From Stenogyne calaminthoides (lineage: Eukaryota > Streptophyta > Magnoliopsida > Lamiales > Lamiaceae): 64,000 nucleotides of DNA. This document shows positions 1-12,333 of the stretch, piece after piece. Below the pieces are notes generated by a model. It had not been told where the DNA came from and did not search any database. It was given only the letters and a program-made list of their open reading frames with translations. The stretch lies in assembly GCA_037126765.1 (NCBI GenBank), contig JBBCBC010000016.1:496001-560000 (forward strand), given 5' to 3'. The translations under genes were made by a program, and so were the position numbers. Positions within the stretch are counted from its first letter, which is position 1; each line of letters opens with the position of its first letter.

Positions 1-3000
1 CGACACTCCAATTATATCATGCAATTACTGCAATTTTAATTTATATTTTTTTCAATCAAATATAATTTTTTCTTTTGTATGCTGAGAAATGCTAATATTA
101 TAGATATATACACTACTATTTATATGAATTAATATTTTTTACACAAATTAATACTCTTCATACTTTTTCTTTCGCCCTATAACCCATTAAAATGAGTTGA
201 ATTGCACCACTGATGTTCAGCGTCTCCACCAAAGATATATAATCCTCATGAAAGATAAAATTGACTAAACCGGTATGAGTGGGTTCTCACTGTACTGGTA
301 AAGTCTTGGTCTTATCTTAGATCGGGTATAGGAGTAATAGCGTTAAGAAAATGAGACGTTGTTATTAGTGAAAATGAGGACCCACAATAAAAAAATGAGC
401 ATGGTCAAAGTGAGTGCACGGATCTAGAGTTTGTGCATCAAGTGCATATGAGACCTTGGCAATAGGTATTGCCACATCATTGGATCGTTGTGGTATGAAA
501 ATAGAATTTATTATATAATATTGGCCAGATACGAATAGATAAACTTTTAAGATGATATTATTATATATATATATATATATAAAAAATAAAAAAAGTAGGA
601 TGTCGATAAGAATTGATAACCATTGTCGGAAAAAATTGCTTCAATTAAATTCTGGATTGACAACACTTAAACATATTTCACACACGAAAACACACATCTA
701 CATCAGAAAACAATCGCGCCGGTCAATTTTCGTTGAAATTAACGACTTTGAAATCGATCATCTAATTTTCCATACATGCCTATATTGTTTTCATACCACA
801 AAAGTCTTGCTCAAATAGCTATTGGCAGTCAATTTCATATCACATCAATAATTGGAGTAACCAGATTGTGAAATTGATATAGATTTTGAGCCTAAAGCGT
901 GTACGCCTGCCTGTTTTCATCAAACAAGATTTTGGCAATATTGGGAAACAGTACTTGTTTATTTTGCAATTTTTATGTCACTATTTGGCTAAATTATTTT
1001 TGTGACCTTCACCAAAACTAATAAACCTTTTTCAAAATCTGACAATTGATAACTAATTGAACATGATTTAATTTACGATTTCTTTCTATCAAATACATAC
1101 ATATATATAATGATAATTAAGGCAGCTAGTAGAGTGGTTACAATCAGACGGGTACAAATTCTACTGATTAAGCACATCGGATGTAGTAAATATTTGTACC
1201 GATATGTACATGTTATATATGCTTGTATATTTTTGTATCTTTTTTCAAAGTGAAACTTTAATAATAGGGAAGTAGGAGCTGAAAATGATGGAAAAGGAAA
1301 TTTGGACAAGGACCAAACAATAAAGTTTCAAGTTTTGCCTTAACTGTAATCTTGTCTGGGAAGGGGCCATCATCACCCATGTTAAACTGCTCATCTATTA
1401 ATTTCTTGCATACCAAACACCCAATATATATTTATGCTTATGCAGGATGGATTTCATAACTTTATCCAGAAGTAAACAAATACAATAACCTTGTCAATTT
1501 CCACTTAATTAGGGCCTAAAAATTTGTTCTTTTTTTGGAGTTTTATCAATTTAATATCTAAAAGATAATAAAACTACCAATTTAAGGCCTAAAAGATTTT
1601 TGCTATCAATTTTGGGCCCTAAAAGATAGAAAATTAACTATTAATTCTGGACTTGTGATAGAGACAATCAATTTAGAACTCACATGTTCTAACTTCTAAG
1701 ATCATATTTCACATATTTAAGTTCTTAGTTTTCCAATTATATATACATCTATAAATTACAGTTCCAAAAATATATATATATATATATTAATTTCACGTGC
1801 GCGTGTGAAAAAAAAAAGTATATAATAAATAAGGATGTAAACTCTAAGATGTCAAACATAATCTTATTATTTATGAGTCCTAAACCGAGAGTTTCTACTT
1901 TTTAGGTTTTGATTGATAGTTTTCTATCATTTCAATTCCTCAATTGATAAGAACCTTTAGATCATAAATTAATAGTTTTACCGTTGTTTAGCTTTTTAAA
2001 TTGATATTATTCCTTTTCTATAATCAATGATTAATTGACAATAGAAACATTTTTTTTAAAACATGGCATCAATGATCAATCTACAAGAAAATATAAGAAT
2101 TAATAGAATACATTAATATTGGTCTCATGATCAAGTACAACGAAAGCTTAATTATAAATTCAAGATTAATCGAATCTTCCGACAAGTTTTGTGAATGATT
2201 AGATGAATTAGTAAAAGAGATTGGGTAAGCCATCTTCATAAATAATATAGGACGAGGTCATGGCACGTGATGATCTCCCAACAACCATCATTGACCTAAT
2301 CTCCATGCCCTATCTATCCTTTTCTATTTTCTAATTTAATAACTCATGTATGATATATGTATCTAGCTAAATTATAAGAAATGAATAATTAGCTATATAT
2401 GTGCATGGTTCTCGCCAGCTTATAGTGTACAATTTTTAGATAAATCCAATCGAGTTTATAATTTGATTGATAACTGAAATAATCGAACCTATGATCCGTC
2501 CATTAATCTCCAAACCACTTTAATCAATACTAGTACTTTTGATCATGACCAACTCAGACAAATCAGTTAACCTAAATGATCTGGTCAGTTGTCTTAATCA
2601 GCTATAACTAATTATATAATTAATTGTCTTCATATATATATAACTGTACCTGACTGAAAATTTATCAAATAAATTAAATCAACTTTCATTTCATGTGTGA
2701 CAACATAACAGTCAGCTATGAATTATATAGAAATCGACTTTCAAAGACATTAATTAAACCTTCTCAACCACATACATAACAGAGAATTAAAACTGACAAT
2801 GATTGCATATGAATGAGATGATAGTACGTAATTAATTAGTAATTTTGATATCGATATTATTTTATTTGGGGTAAAATTTATGAGCTAAGAAATAATTGGG
2901 TCCCAATCCAGTTGCTTCAGACCCTCTACTGTCTCTTTATGGATTGAATGATAAAGAGCAATGCACGTGGAATCTGAACCAAGAAACTGTCCATCCACAA

Positions 3001-3373
3001 TAAAAGAGCTCATCAGAAATTAAAAGGTACAAAATTCAATTTCAAAATTTTCTGGGTTTTAGTTTTAACCCTACTATGTAGTACTACTATACACCTGTGC
3101 AGATGATTTAATAATTGTGTTTCTTTCAGTTTTTACACCACGCATGTATACTTGCTACATGTTATTTTACAGATATTCTTTTGAATTCTTAAAATAGTTA
3201 AAATGATTTCAGGAAACTATTGCTCATCACTTTAAGTGCATAATGCCACGGATATCTGTTTTTGGCAATTTATTCTTATTCTAATAAAACTCCAAACATA
3301 ATTAATATACAGTGTGAGATTAGACATCAGATCATATATATGCGCTCATCTCATCGTTAAATTCGTACAATTA
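1..3373. other. Intergenic, AT-rich, no gene seen
   Basis: I see no coding region here. Open frames are short, low in complexity and show no recognisable domain. The stretch holds short TA microsatellites (around 560-580 and 1770-1788) and poly-A/T runs. Some of it may be distal upstream sequence of the TCP gene. Confidence 0.6.
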
Positions 3374-3952
3374 CAGGGGGCACTGGCCCCCTGGATTCAT
3401 ACGAAATTATATATATATATGAAAGTTGTAAAATTGATTCATGTCACCTTGTTAATATCCTCCTATAATTCATATATAGATCAGATTTTAATTGTTGGTC
3501 ACACTTTCGTATTCTTTATTCTTTCATATTTTAATTTTTATAGGTCACGCTTCCATTCCTTTATTCTTTTTCTTTCTTTTAGTACTAATTATTTGGGGCT
3601 AAATATTAAGGGTCTCCTTTTAATCATAAATTAAGTTGCGGTTGCTTTTGACACTTGTTGTTGGAATCACAATTATTAAAAATTTGATTTTAGACACATT
3701 TTTTATGAGTAATCTTTACTAACTTCATATTTTTTTCTAATTTGATTATTCAATTTATATACATTGAGTTTTTCTTAGACAATTAGATCAATAATACTTA
3801 GAATATATATTGTAATTATATTAATTAAATGAATTATAATGTAATAGTATAGTTTCTTAATTCTATATATAGTTTAAAAATAATTTTTAAATTATTTTAT
3901 TTTTGTTCATTAAGTTGGGTCCCCCTAACTAAAATTCCTGGCTCCGCCACTG
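3374..3952 (-). mobile_element. Truncated hAT-like non-autonomous element
   Basis: The right end (3938-3952, CTGGCTCCGCCACTG) matches the reverse complement of the terminus of the clear hAT element at 36917. The left side has a perfect 8-bp hairpin (CAGGGGGC-ACTG-GCCCCCTG, 3374-3393), like the GC-rich subterminal hairpin of that element near 37623-37641. The terminal 12-15 bases expected outside the left hairpin are missing and I found no 8-bp target duplication, so this is a decayed or truncated relative. Boundaries are approximate. Confidence 0.4.
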
Positions 3953-4006
3953 ATCCCACCTTTCTAATAAACAAACCTCAAGTAAGGTAATCGGAGTTGG
4001 AAATTA

Positions 4007-4329
4007 GAGCATCCATAATGGTCCATCCAAATGGTGTTTAAACATTTGATGGATGAAAGTTGATGTTTAAAACCATTGTGAATGATATTTAAATTGGAGA
4101 GAGAGTGTCATATATACAAACATATGGATGGAAAGAGAAAATGTATTTTTGCAAAAAAAAAAAGAAGGTAAAAATGAAGTGATGGTGATACCAATAAAAG
4201 ATGTATGGATGGATGAATGATTGATAACCATTATGAGAGTGTGTTTAAACAATTGAATATTTAAAAAGTAGTGATAATGTGGAGAAGAGAGAGTGGATGT
4301 ACCATGGATGGATGAATTTGTAGATACTC
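4007..4329. mobile_element. Tourist-like (PIF/Harbinger) MITE
   Basis: This 323-bp element starts GAGCATCCATAATGGTCC and its right end, read in reverse complement, starts GAGTATCTACAAATTCATCC. It is flanked by TTA on both sides (4004-4006 and 4330-4332), the 3-bp target duplication of the PIF/Harbinger superfamily. There is no transposase frame, so it is non-autonomous. It lies about 650 bp upstream of the TCP start codon. Confidence 0.75.
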
Positions 4330-4513
4330 TTACTGAACTGTAGAGCTCCTTTATTGGTGACATATATTATATATCGATTCTGATATGCAATCAGATGGTG
4401 GTTTCTTATGGAGTCCAACACTTGCATTAAGTGTTTGTATCGTATTATATTATACAAATATTTTATGCAGGTGCTGGGCTCCATAAAATTTTCAAGATTC
4501 TTGTATATCATAA

Positions 4514-4516
<3 letters not shown>

Positions 4517-4560
<44 letters not shown>
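4517..4560. repeat. (AT)n microsatellite, about 22 units
   Basis: An uninterrupted AT dinucleotide run passes into a short GTGTGT tract. It lies 416 bp upstream of the TCP gene. Confidence 0.95.
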
Positions 4561-4566
<6 letters not shown>

Positions 4567-4975
4567 ATAGTGTTGTTTTAAATAATAATAAATGATCAAA
4601 TATTGATGAGTAAAAGGAATACTACTCCAAAACCAAAATAAATGAAATTACAATAGTAACCTCATGGAAAAGCAAAAAAAAGAAGAAGGAATAGATAGGT
4701 TAATTATAAGGCGTAGGCCAGCACCCATATAATTCCCACTCATTGTGTTTGTTGCTTAAAGCTTGCACTCACTCGCTTCCCTTGTCTTTCTTCTCTCTCT
4801 TAATTTTAGAATCCACCACATCTCTCAAATTCCAGGCCATATTAAAAAAGAAAAGATCACAGTCCCACAAACAATGACTCAAACTTAGCTACATACCTAG
4901 GGTCTATCACTCATCATCAACACATATATAGCTACCTACACTTGTGTTCTTCTTCTTCATCATATAATTCATCAT

Positions 4976-5947
4976 ATGGAAGCCGGCGCCAAACCTAATC
5001 TCCCCCTCCAACTCCTGGAGAAACGAGACCACTACCTAGCCTCCACTTCCACCCACATATCCACCAACACAGAAATTACTAAGAAACCCCAGCCCAAAAG
5101 AACCTCAACAAAAGACAGGCACACCAAAGTCGATGGCCGCGGCCGCCGGATCCGGATGCCCGCCACCTGCGCCGCCAGGGTTTTCCAGCTCACCAAGGAG
5201 CTCGGCCACAAATCCGACGGCGAAACCATCGAGTGGCTCCTCCAGCAGGCCGAGCCTTCAGTCATAGCCGCCACCGGTACCGGAACCATCCCGGCTAATT
5301 TCACTTCTCTCAATATTTCGGTCAGGAGCTCCGGGTCGACTCTATCGGCCCCTTCGCTTTTCAGGAATAATAATATTAATAATAGTAGTGGAGCTTATTT
5401 TTGCCAGAGTTTTGGGGGCCCACAGTTTAGGTTTGGTGGGAATAATAGTCAGTACAGCGTTGGAGTTTCTGCGCCGGAGAATAATAATGGGATGAGTTTT
5501 GGAAATGGGAATGGGATGGTGCGGGATAAGCAGGAGTTAAGGGAAACGGGTGGGGAGGGGGATTCGGGTACGGGTACAGGGCGGGATCTGAGCCAGATGG
5601 GGAATTATATGGTGCAGTCGACTGCAGGGTGTATCGCGGCGACTCATCAAGGTCAAATGCCGGCGGCGGCGAGTTTTCTCATGAGTGGTGAGTCGTCTTT
5701 GTGGAATTTTCCGGCTTCGGTTGGGAATTCCACCACCGTGTATAAAGGGAATCCGGTTGCGACCGGTGGTTTGCATTTTGGTGTCGGCGGCGGCGGCGGA
5801 ATGGTGGAGGGGCATTTGGGGATGCTTGCGGCTCTTAATGCGTTTAGGTACGTTCCTGGCGGCGGCGGTGGTGGAATGGAGGCTCAGGCGAGCGGGTACG
5901 GCGGCGATGACGGCCGGCATGTTTCCACGACTAGTAATCACTCTTGA
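4976..5947 (+). CDS. TCP15: Class I TCP transcription factor, TCP14/TCP15-like
   Basis: This intronless gene encodes 323 residues. The TCP domain covers roughly residues 45-100. It begins with the basic stretch KDRHTKVDGRGRRIRMPATC, which lacks the four-residue basic insertion of class II proteins, and continues with the helix-loop-helix segment ending WLLQQAEPSVIAATGTGTIP. The following PANFTSLNIS is typical of the TCP14/15 group. Other features recall TCP15: PLQLLE near the N terminus, QMGNYMVQSTAG, a C-terminal LAALNAFR, glycine runs and a Ser/His-rich tail. Class I TCPs bind GGNCCCAC-type sites in the nucleus as dimers and act in growth, cell division and hormone responses. The ATG at 4976 is the first in frame, and TGA is at 5945-5947. 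The C-terminal half is low in complexity (Gly, Asn, Ser), as is usual. The exact paralogue (TCP14, 15, 8 or 22/23) needs a tree. Confidence 0.95.
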   Translation: MEAGAKPNLPLQLLEKRDHYLASTSTHISTNTEITKKPQPKRTSTKDRHTKVDGRGRRIRMPATCAARVFQLTKELGHKSDGETIEWLLQQAEPSVIAATGTGTIPANFTSLNISVRSSGSTLSAPSLFRNNNINNSSGAYFCQSFGGPQFRFGGNNSQYSVGVSAPENNNGMSFGNGNGMVRDKQELRETGGEGDSGTGTGRDLSQMGNYMVQSTAGCIAATHQGQMPAAASFLMSGESSLWNFPASVGNSTTVYKGNPVATGGLHFGVGGGGGMVEGHLGMLAALNAFRYVPGGGGGGMEAQASGYGGDDGRHVSTTSNHS

Positions 5948-6773
5948 ATTCCTTGTGGTAATTATCTTGAATATTATCGTCATTTGTGCTGGCTTCATCA
6001 ATTTTAAATTCCTGGAATATATAAATATAAATATATTTTGTAATGGAACTCTATATGTATATGGAGTATGCGATTGTTAGTTTGAGCGTAGAGTTACTAG
6101 ATTTTAATTAAAAAATCAAGATTTGATCGATCTTTTGAATTGTAATCATCTTTCTGAGTAATCAATATGATTGCGTGAATATCGAGTTTGATCGTTTACT
6201 CTTTTATTTATTTACGATAGTATTAATTTAGGGTTTTTGGGAGAAATAATTGATGAAGAAATTGAATGGCATTGACTACTATCTGAGAAAGGGTCTTCAC
6301 TAATTTTTGGTCTCGATGTCGGTATCTCGTAATTACCGCATCAAGTGTATGAAACTGATGAACCCTAGATAGTTACTATTTTACTGATTTCTCAAAATCT
6401 TGTATTTCAAATTTCAGGTAAACAAATTAATCCAACAATCTTATTCCTGTCACAATTTGTTTCTTTTTAGACATGAAATTTTTGTCCTAAAATAATTATC
6501 ATTTTACACTAATTAATTTAAATTAATTAAATATCATATAATTTTCCTCTTATATTTGCTTTTGTAATAGAGGTATAATATGTATTAAATAATCATGTTA
6601 GTAAATAAAAGAGTAAATGATATCACATGTACATATATTTATTGCTATTTAATATTTTTTTTTATTTTTGTGATTTAAAATGACAATCAAAGTGGGACGG
6701 AGGGAGTTTTTTTAATTAAAGATTCTTCCTCACATCACTAAAATTTTCTATTCCCTCCTATTCATAATGATTA

Positions 6774-7044
6774 CTCCCTCCGTCCTATTTTTAATTATTC
6801 ATTTACTGTAGACAAGGAGATTAAGAAAAAGTAGGAGATAATAATATTAAATGGTGTAAAGTGGGTAAAGTGAGTTTGATGGAGGTAAATAATAGCATTA
6901 AATGGTGTAAAGTGTGTTTGGTGGAGAGAAATAATAGTATTAAATAGTATTAAATGTTGCTTTATTGCCTTATTTGAAAATGAATAAACAAAATTAGGAC
7001 GGCTATTTAATGAAAGCGGATAATCAAAATTAAGACGGAGGGAG
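6774..7044. mobile_element. Stowaway-type MITE
   Basis: The left terminus is CTCCCTCCGTCC and the right terminus is its inverse, ending GACGGAGGGAG. TA dinucleotides flank both sides (6772-6773 and 7045-7046). These are the hallmarks of Tc1/mariner-derived Stowaway elements. It is 271 bp long and has no coding capacity. Confidence 0.85.
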
Positions 7045-7344
7045 TATTATTTTAGGGGAGAGTGTTTATTTTTAATTAATCTTATTTTACATATTTTTCT
7101 TTTTTTCCCAATTTTACCCTTACTCCAATTATCATCAATCTTGCGCATACTGCCTTAATGGAGTAATTGGAAAGATTATGTGTCATTTTATATATTTTTT
7201 TTAAATTCCAAACTGAAATTATAAAATAACAATCATTATGAATTGGATGGAGTATTAAACTAACTCAAAGTCCACCTTCTTCTTTCACATAGATCAATAA
7301 AATATTTTTTATTTTGGGGAATAATATTTTTTTTAGGACTATAG

Positions 7345-7616
7345 TTTAGAGGGTTATGTTTTAAAGACAATAATTTTACGGGCTTAAAAATGTAGGACAA
7401 TATATTTTAATTTTTTTTAAATGTACGTAGGACAATTGAACCCGAATAAATCCAAATATCACGTGACAGTGCAGCCTGATTTAGGCTTATTCGGGCTCAA
7501 TTGTCCTATATTTACAGATTTTAAAACATATTGTCTTATATATTTACATATTTTAAAACATATTGTCCAACATTTTCAAGTTCGTAAAATTATTGTCCTT
7601 AAAACACAACTCTATA
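7345..7616. repeat. Long imperfect inverted repeat (foldback element)
   Basis: The arms run about 7345-7453 and 7484-7616 around a 30-bp loop that contains CACGTGACAGTGCAGCC. The inner arms pair CAATTGAACCCGAATAA with TTATTCGGGCTCAATTG. The outer arms pair GACAATAATTTTACGGGC with a near-complement at about 7582-7600. The right arm carries an extra tandem copy of about 37 bp (TATTTACATATTTTAAAACA), so it is longer than the left. It looks like a non-autonomous foldback transposon and could give a long RNA hairpin if transcribed. Confidence 0.7.
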
Positions 7617-8558
7617 AAGTTCTTGATATACTCTCATTTATAAAATGCAGGGCAATAATGTTTAATCTTAACGGACAAACTATTTTTTGCCCTATATTCA
7701 TAGTTCGAACTTTTTTTGTTCTACCCTTGATAAAAAACTCTTGTTTGTCCTTTTATGACATATATATTTTTACTAAAAAGAGTGTGCATGGTGGGTCACG
7801 CATAGATCGTGTGTGGATCGCGCATATATATGTAGCACGTGTGTCGCACGACCTAATGTTACAGATATACATTAATGTAGTAAGTGTAAATATATCATAA
7901 AAGGGCGAAAAAAAAAGATTTTTTTTATCAATGTTGGAGAAAAAAGAATTTCAACTATCAATAAAGTGTGTTTTTGCCAATTTTATGTATAATCTCAATA
8001 TACATAACTAAAATTTGGGAAAAACCAAACAGGAAAAAAAGATTCTTGTGGCATGGATGAAGTAATATAATAGTACTGTTCCAGTATACCTCTTTACTAT
8101 AGCCCTAATCACACATTGATCACAATTAAGCTCTATATACATATTCCCTGTAGTTTTGACTTTGAACTAGAATTCTAGCAAAAGATCCACAGAACCCGCG
8201 ATGTAAAAACCAAGAGTCTTGTAATTGCAACATCGATCACGTAAAATATATGTACACAAATTAAGTGTAACGGTACTCAATCAACAAACATGATATATAT
8301 AAGTTAATTTTAACGTGCATAGATAATTAATAGTGCATAATTAGTTGGGGTTAAGATATAGAAGAGGTAATAAAATTGAATGCAGATAGGAAAAGAAGGA
8401 GCCCACAATCTTAATTTACTCTAGTCTCATCCTTTTCATCAGGTGTCTCTGATCAGGTGGTATCACATATATACAGAGACCGATCTGCTGCATAAAATTT
8501 CCCAAAACGGATAAATATTTACCCAGTACCTGTACAAACTACCCTCCTCTTTTTCATA

Positions 8559-8612
8559 TAAGAAGGCAGAAGCCTTCTTATTTAATATATAGGCTGGTGG
8601 GGTGGCCCCACC
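8559..8612. other. Two adjacent perfect short hairpins
   Basis: TAAGAAGGC-AGAA-GCCTTCTTA (8559-8580) is followed by GGTGGGG-TGG-CCCCACC (8596-8612). The second contains a GGCCCCAC site that fits the class I TCP consensus GGNCCCAC. The patch is locally GC-rich within AT-rich DNA. I cannot assign a function. Confidence 0.45.
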
Positions 8613-9406
8613 TACCTGACTCTACATTAATTGCCCTGTTTCTTCAAAAAAAATTGTCATCATTTTCTTTTAAATAAATAAATATAATTATATTATACAA
8701 TACAATACAGGAGAATTCTTTCTTTTTCCTGCTTGAAATTATTGTACTCTTGGATTTGATAAGAGCATCTTTTGTTGACATATTTAGTATTAAGGTTGTA
8801 CGTGTGTACTGGTGTAAAATTAATAATGATTCAGTACATCATGGTTATTACTGTATATATCAATATATGATTTCTATTTTTTCCTTTATTGTGATGAATA
8901 AAGCTATAATGTCAGATATTCAGTCCATTCGGGTACACAGGTGGATGTTTATACATTTTGCACAAATTAAGGATTTCAATATTCCCAGTACAAAATTCTC
9001 TATTGCTCATATAATTAAATTCATTTTTATTTAATTCCAATATTCCCAGCTAGATATATCATGTAAAATCTATAATGCATGATTGAAACCAAACATGGCA
9101 TTGCCCATAGCAAACATGACATTGCACAAAGGAAATAGAATAGTGTTATAATAGCTGTTGCTTTAATTTGTTACCTTGTCCCTCTCTATTAATTTCAATA
9201 TTTGGTATCTAGCTAGCTATGCGTCTTCCAGTATCTTCATACCATATTAATCGGTGATGGTTTGATAAATTGAATTTAGATTCGGTGCCTTAATTTGGCT
9301 ATGTGCCTATACATATATATATATATATATATATAAAATCTAAATATCTAATTAATTAAATTGTGTTGAATCGGATGTTTATATTAAAAAATGCTGATGA
9401 ACAAAG

Positions 9407-9485
9407 GGATATAGTTCAAGTGCGTGGTTAGAACACGTATCACTACTTTATATTAAAAAGTCATGTGTTTGAGTCATTTGTGTTA
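9407..9485 (+). repeat. tRNA-like SINE head, degenerate
   Basis: TATAGTTCAAGTGCGTGG resembles an A box and GTGTTTGAGTC, about 45 bp later, resembles a B box of a tRNA-derived SINE. I see no clear tail or target duplication, so it is probably an old fragment. Confidence 0.35.
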
Positions 9486-9970
9486 ACAATAAAAATTCAA
9501 AATGCGGACAGATCCTTCCCCGGCTTCGGCTCACAAAAAAGTTCCATGATTTCATAATTAATATAAATAAATTGATTTGAGGCGTAATTATTTCATTGTA
9601 TTAAAGCGGGCCCATGCTCGAGTTGAATGAGATCCTGCTCAATTTCATGAACTTTAAAAAGAAAAGGAACAAAATGACTCACGATTCAAAAATATTGAAA
9701 GAAGTGAGACTACTCTAAGTCTAGCTAGTGCGCAGCTCTTTCTATCATCAGTTGATTCTGTTTAGATCTTTTGTGCATAATAAAAATAACTATAATTTTA
9801 AAATATATACATGAATTGTAAGATGTATTTGCCATATAATATTTTGTCATTGATTTCTAATTTGTTGGAACTTGGAACTAGTGTCTTTAATTAAAAAAAA
9901 AATTGTTCTTTGCTTTACATTACAGTATTATTAATTATGATGATCATTGTTGTATTAGGAATTCTATATA

Positions 9971-10284
9971 GAAAAGGGTTAATTTTTCACCTTTCTATAA
10001 GTTTGAGCTTTTACATGAGACATAATTCTTTCATGGTACGTATCAGATCTTCCACCTCACGCCCACGTTCTGGGTTCAAAACCATCCCGCTATCATCAAA
10101 AATTCTATCCACATTAAATAATTATACACTTGTTGTGCCTCCTCTTCCTCCCAATGATGGAGTTGACAGTCCAAAAGACAACCCAGCCCACAAGTGAGGG
10201 AAAATATTAGGGAACTACATACAAAAGAATTAATATCTCACCTCTCTATAAGTTCGAGCTTTTAGACTAGACATAATCTTTCAT
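9971..10284 (+). repeat. Pair of direct repeats, about 65 bp, 250 bp apart
   Basis: The segments 9971-10036 and 10221-10284 share a CACCTCTCTATAAGTT-like core, GAGCTTTTA and GACATAATCTTTCATG, with scattered mismatches. The 185 bp between them includes CTGGGTTCAAAACC, which resembles a tRNA B box. It may be a small retroelement remnant; no retroelement protein is present. Confidence 0.5.
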
Positions 10285-11172
10285 GTTGAACTCTTTCAAA
10301 TTCAAGTTTGAGCTTAATATATTTTTTTTCTCTCTCTCTCTAAGTTGTTTTTAAGGTTGATACACGGATGCAAAATTTCTCAAGTGCTTTGGCTTTGGCA
10401 GGAAACGTGGAAAAAAGGTGACTTGATTGCTCTTGATCGTGGATAGCAGTAGAAAATTGAAGGAAAACATAGCAACCATAGTTGGTTTGAATAAAAAATA
10501 GAATAATGTTTCTTCAGAGGTAGCACATCTCTCTCAGCGTTTTTTTTTTTAATGTTTGTAATTTGATAGGAGTAAACAAAAATATTACAGAAGAAAACGA
10601 GTTAAAAATTAGTCATATAACTTTTTCTGAAGAAATGATGGATCTTCATTTTACTTTATTGTTTTTGTGTAATCTACATTTATATGTTTCTATACTTTGG
10701 TATGACTTGCTATGAATTATCATGCCACAAAGACGACAACAGAATGATGCATATATAAATTAAAAATCATGCAACCAACATTTCAAACTTGTCATCAACC
10801 CAACACTTGAAACATCTAGTATATTAATTATTTGTTTGAAAAATATGCATTATTATTTACATCGACGACTACATAGTGATATCGCTACTGCTACACCTAA
10901 ATTTAGTTATCATGAGTCAATTAATTAAAATGTGTCGCTGTAAATCTGATATTTTTAATTAAAATAGAGCGTTACTATTGCACCAAAGCAGAGACACAAT
11001 TTGGATTTATTTTGTTAAGTCCGTGACACCGTTAAATAGTGGTGCTGCAAATCCTAGCATATATTTAAGTAGAGTTTTATTTAATTGAAAAGAGAAAAGA
11101 CCTACAATATGATATGATATGTGTTGACTAGTCAAAATTTCGGTGCCTCTTTCTTGGCGAAGCAGAAGATGC

Positions 11173-11180
11173 TTTATAAA
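11173..11180 (+). promoter_or_regulatory. Putative TATA box of the HVA22 gene
   Basis: TTTATAAA lies 223 bp upstream of the HVA22 start codon, within a region that becomes pyrimidine-rich. The distance implies a leader of about 190 nt. It is the only good TATA match in the 250 bp before the start codon. Confidence 0.45.
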
Positions 11181-11402
11181 TCACACTCCCATTTTTCCTT
11201 CTAATTCACCTTTTTACGTTGTTTCAAAGTTCACTTTTTCATCCTTTCAAAAAAAAAAGTTCACTTTTTCACGCTTGCACCTTTTTCCCACAAAACATGC
11301 ATAAAATCATTGCGTTTACACAGACCTTTTAATATCTTCTAGCTACCTCCCACATTTGCACTACTCACCATTCAAACTGAAGAAAATAATTCTGAAGTTA
11401 AA

Positions 11403-12333
11403 ATGGGTGCCTCTGGAGATAACCTCTTTACTGTTGTGGCAAAGAACATTGATGTTATTGCTATGTAAGTACTACTATCATTTTCATCTTCAATTTAATT
11501 ATTAAAAATTTAAATAGATCGACTTGCATGTTTTATTAATGTACATACATTGATAATAAATTTGGTTTAACTACGTGTTATCAGGCCCCTGATTTCTCTG
11601 GTTTATCCTCTGTAAGTCAGATTCACCCTCTTCAATTTAACATATTAATAAAATAAAAAATTAAATTAAATTATTAGTATTAATTTGAAATATTATATAT
11701 ACAGATATTGTTCCATCAAGGCCATAGAGACAAAATCCCACTTAGATGATCATCAATGGCTAACATACTGGGTTCTTTACTCTCTCATCACCTTATTTGA
11801 GCTCACATTTGCCACACTTCTTGAATGGTAATTATATAATTCAAATTGTCTCTCATTTATTATTTTGTTATATAAATTAAATTCTTGAAATTTTAATAAT
11901 TTAAATCCACCAGGTTCCCAATTTGGTCTTACACCAAGTTAGGTGGTGTATGCTGGTTGGTATTGCCTTATTTCAACGGTGCATCATATGTTTACGACAA
12001 TTTCATCAAACCTTTCTACAAAAATCCCCAGATTAAATTGTGGTATGTACCCCGTAACAAAAATATATTCAGCAAGAATGATGATGTCCTAATTGCTGCT
12101 GAAAAATATATCGAAGAAAATGGCCCTCAAGCCTTTGAAAGGCTCATTGCCCGGGTATATTTTTTTTAATTTCCACGTATATAAAATTTCCTGAATTTTT
12201 ATGATATTTTAAATCTCCTATTTTTTTTTTTTTTTAAAAACTTATTTGTATTTGTTATGTGGTGTAGGCTGATAGAGAAGCAAGAAGCAGGAGGAGCAGC
12301 TACACAATCTTTCATGATGACTATGAGTATTAA
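11403..12333 (+). CDS. HVA22: HVA22-like protein (TB2/DP1/HVA22 family), five exons
   Basis: Exons at 11403-11464, 11585-11611, 11705-11827, 11914-12154 and 12268-12333 join in frame through GT-AG introns to give 172 residues. The protein starts MGASGDNLFTVVAKN and has the family signature in order: PLISLVYPLY, KAIETKSHLDDHQWLTYWVL, a hydrophobic pair of hairpin segments (about residues 45-90), FPIWSYTKLGG and LPYFNGASYVYDNFIKPF. A charged C-terminal tail follows (DVLIAAEKYIEENGP, then an Arg/Ser-rich end). HVA22/DP1/Yop1 proteins are reticulon-like ER membrane-shaping proteins; plant members are often induced by ABA or stress. The length and tail fit the HVA22a/c group better than the shorter d/e forms. 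Exon 2 is only 27 bp, so the gene is easily missed. No clear ABRE is visible just upstream. Confidence 0.95.

Larger units (their letters stand above)
5948..11402. other. Intergenic with MITEs and other repeats, no gene seen
   Basis: This 5.4-kb gap holds the TCP 3' flank, a solitary Stowaway-type terminus (GGGACGGAGGGAG, 6694-6706) with no partner, the complete element at 6774-7044, a foldback at 7345-7616, paired hairpins at 8559-8612, a (TA)n run near 9312-9335, a tRNA-like SINE head near 9407-9485 and a 65-bp direct repeat at 9971-10284. An open frame across 7421-7900 lies largely inside the foldback arms and has no domain. The last few hundred bases are probably the HVA22 promoter. Confidence 0.6.

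Noticed and set aside
5032..6080. Open frames on both strands overlapping the TCP gene
   Set aside because: They have no recognisable domain and lie across a strongly supported TCP coding region.
7421..7900. A 159-codon open frame on the + strand
   Set aside because: Most of it lies in a foldback repeat and the translation has no domain or compositional sign of a gene.
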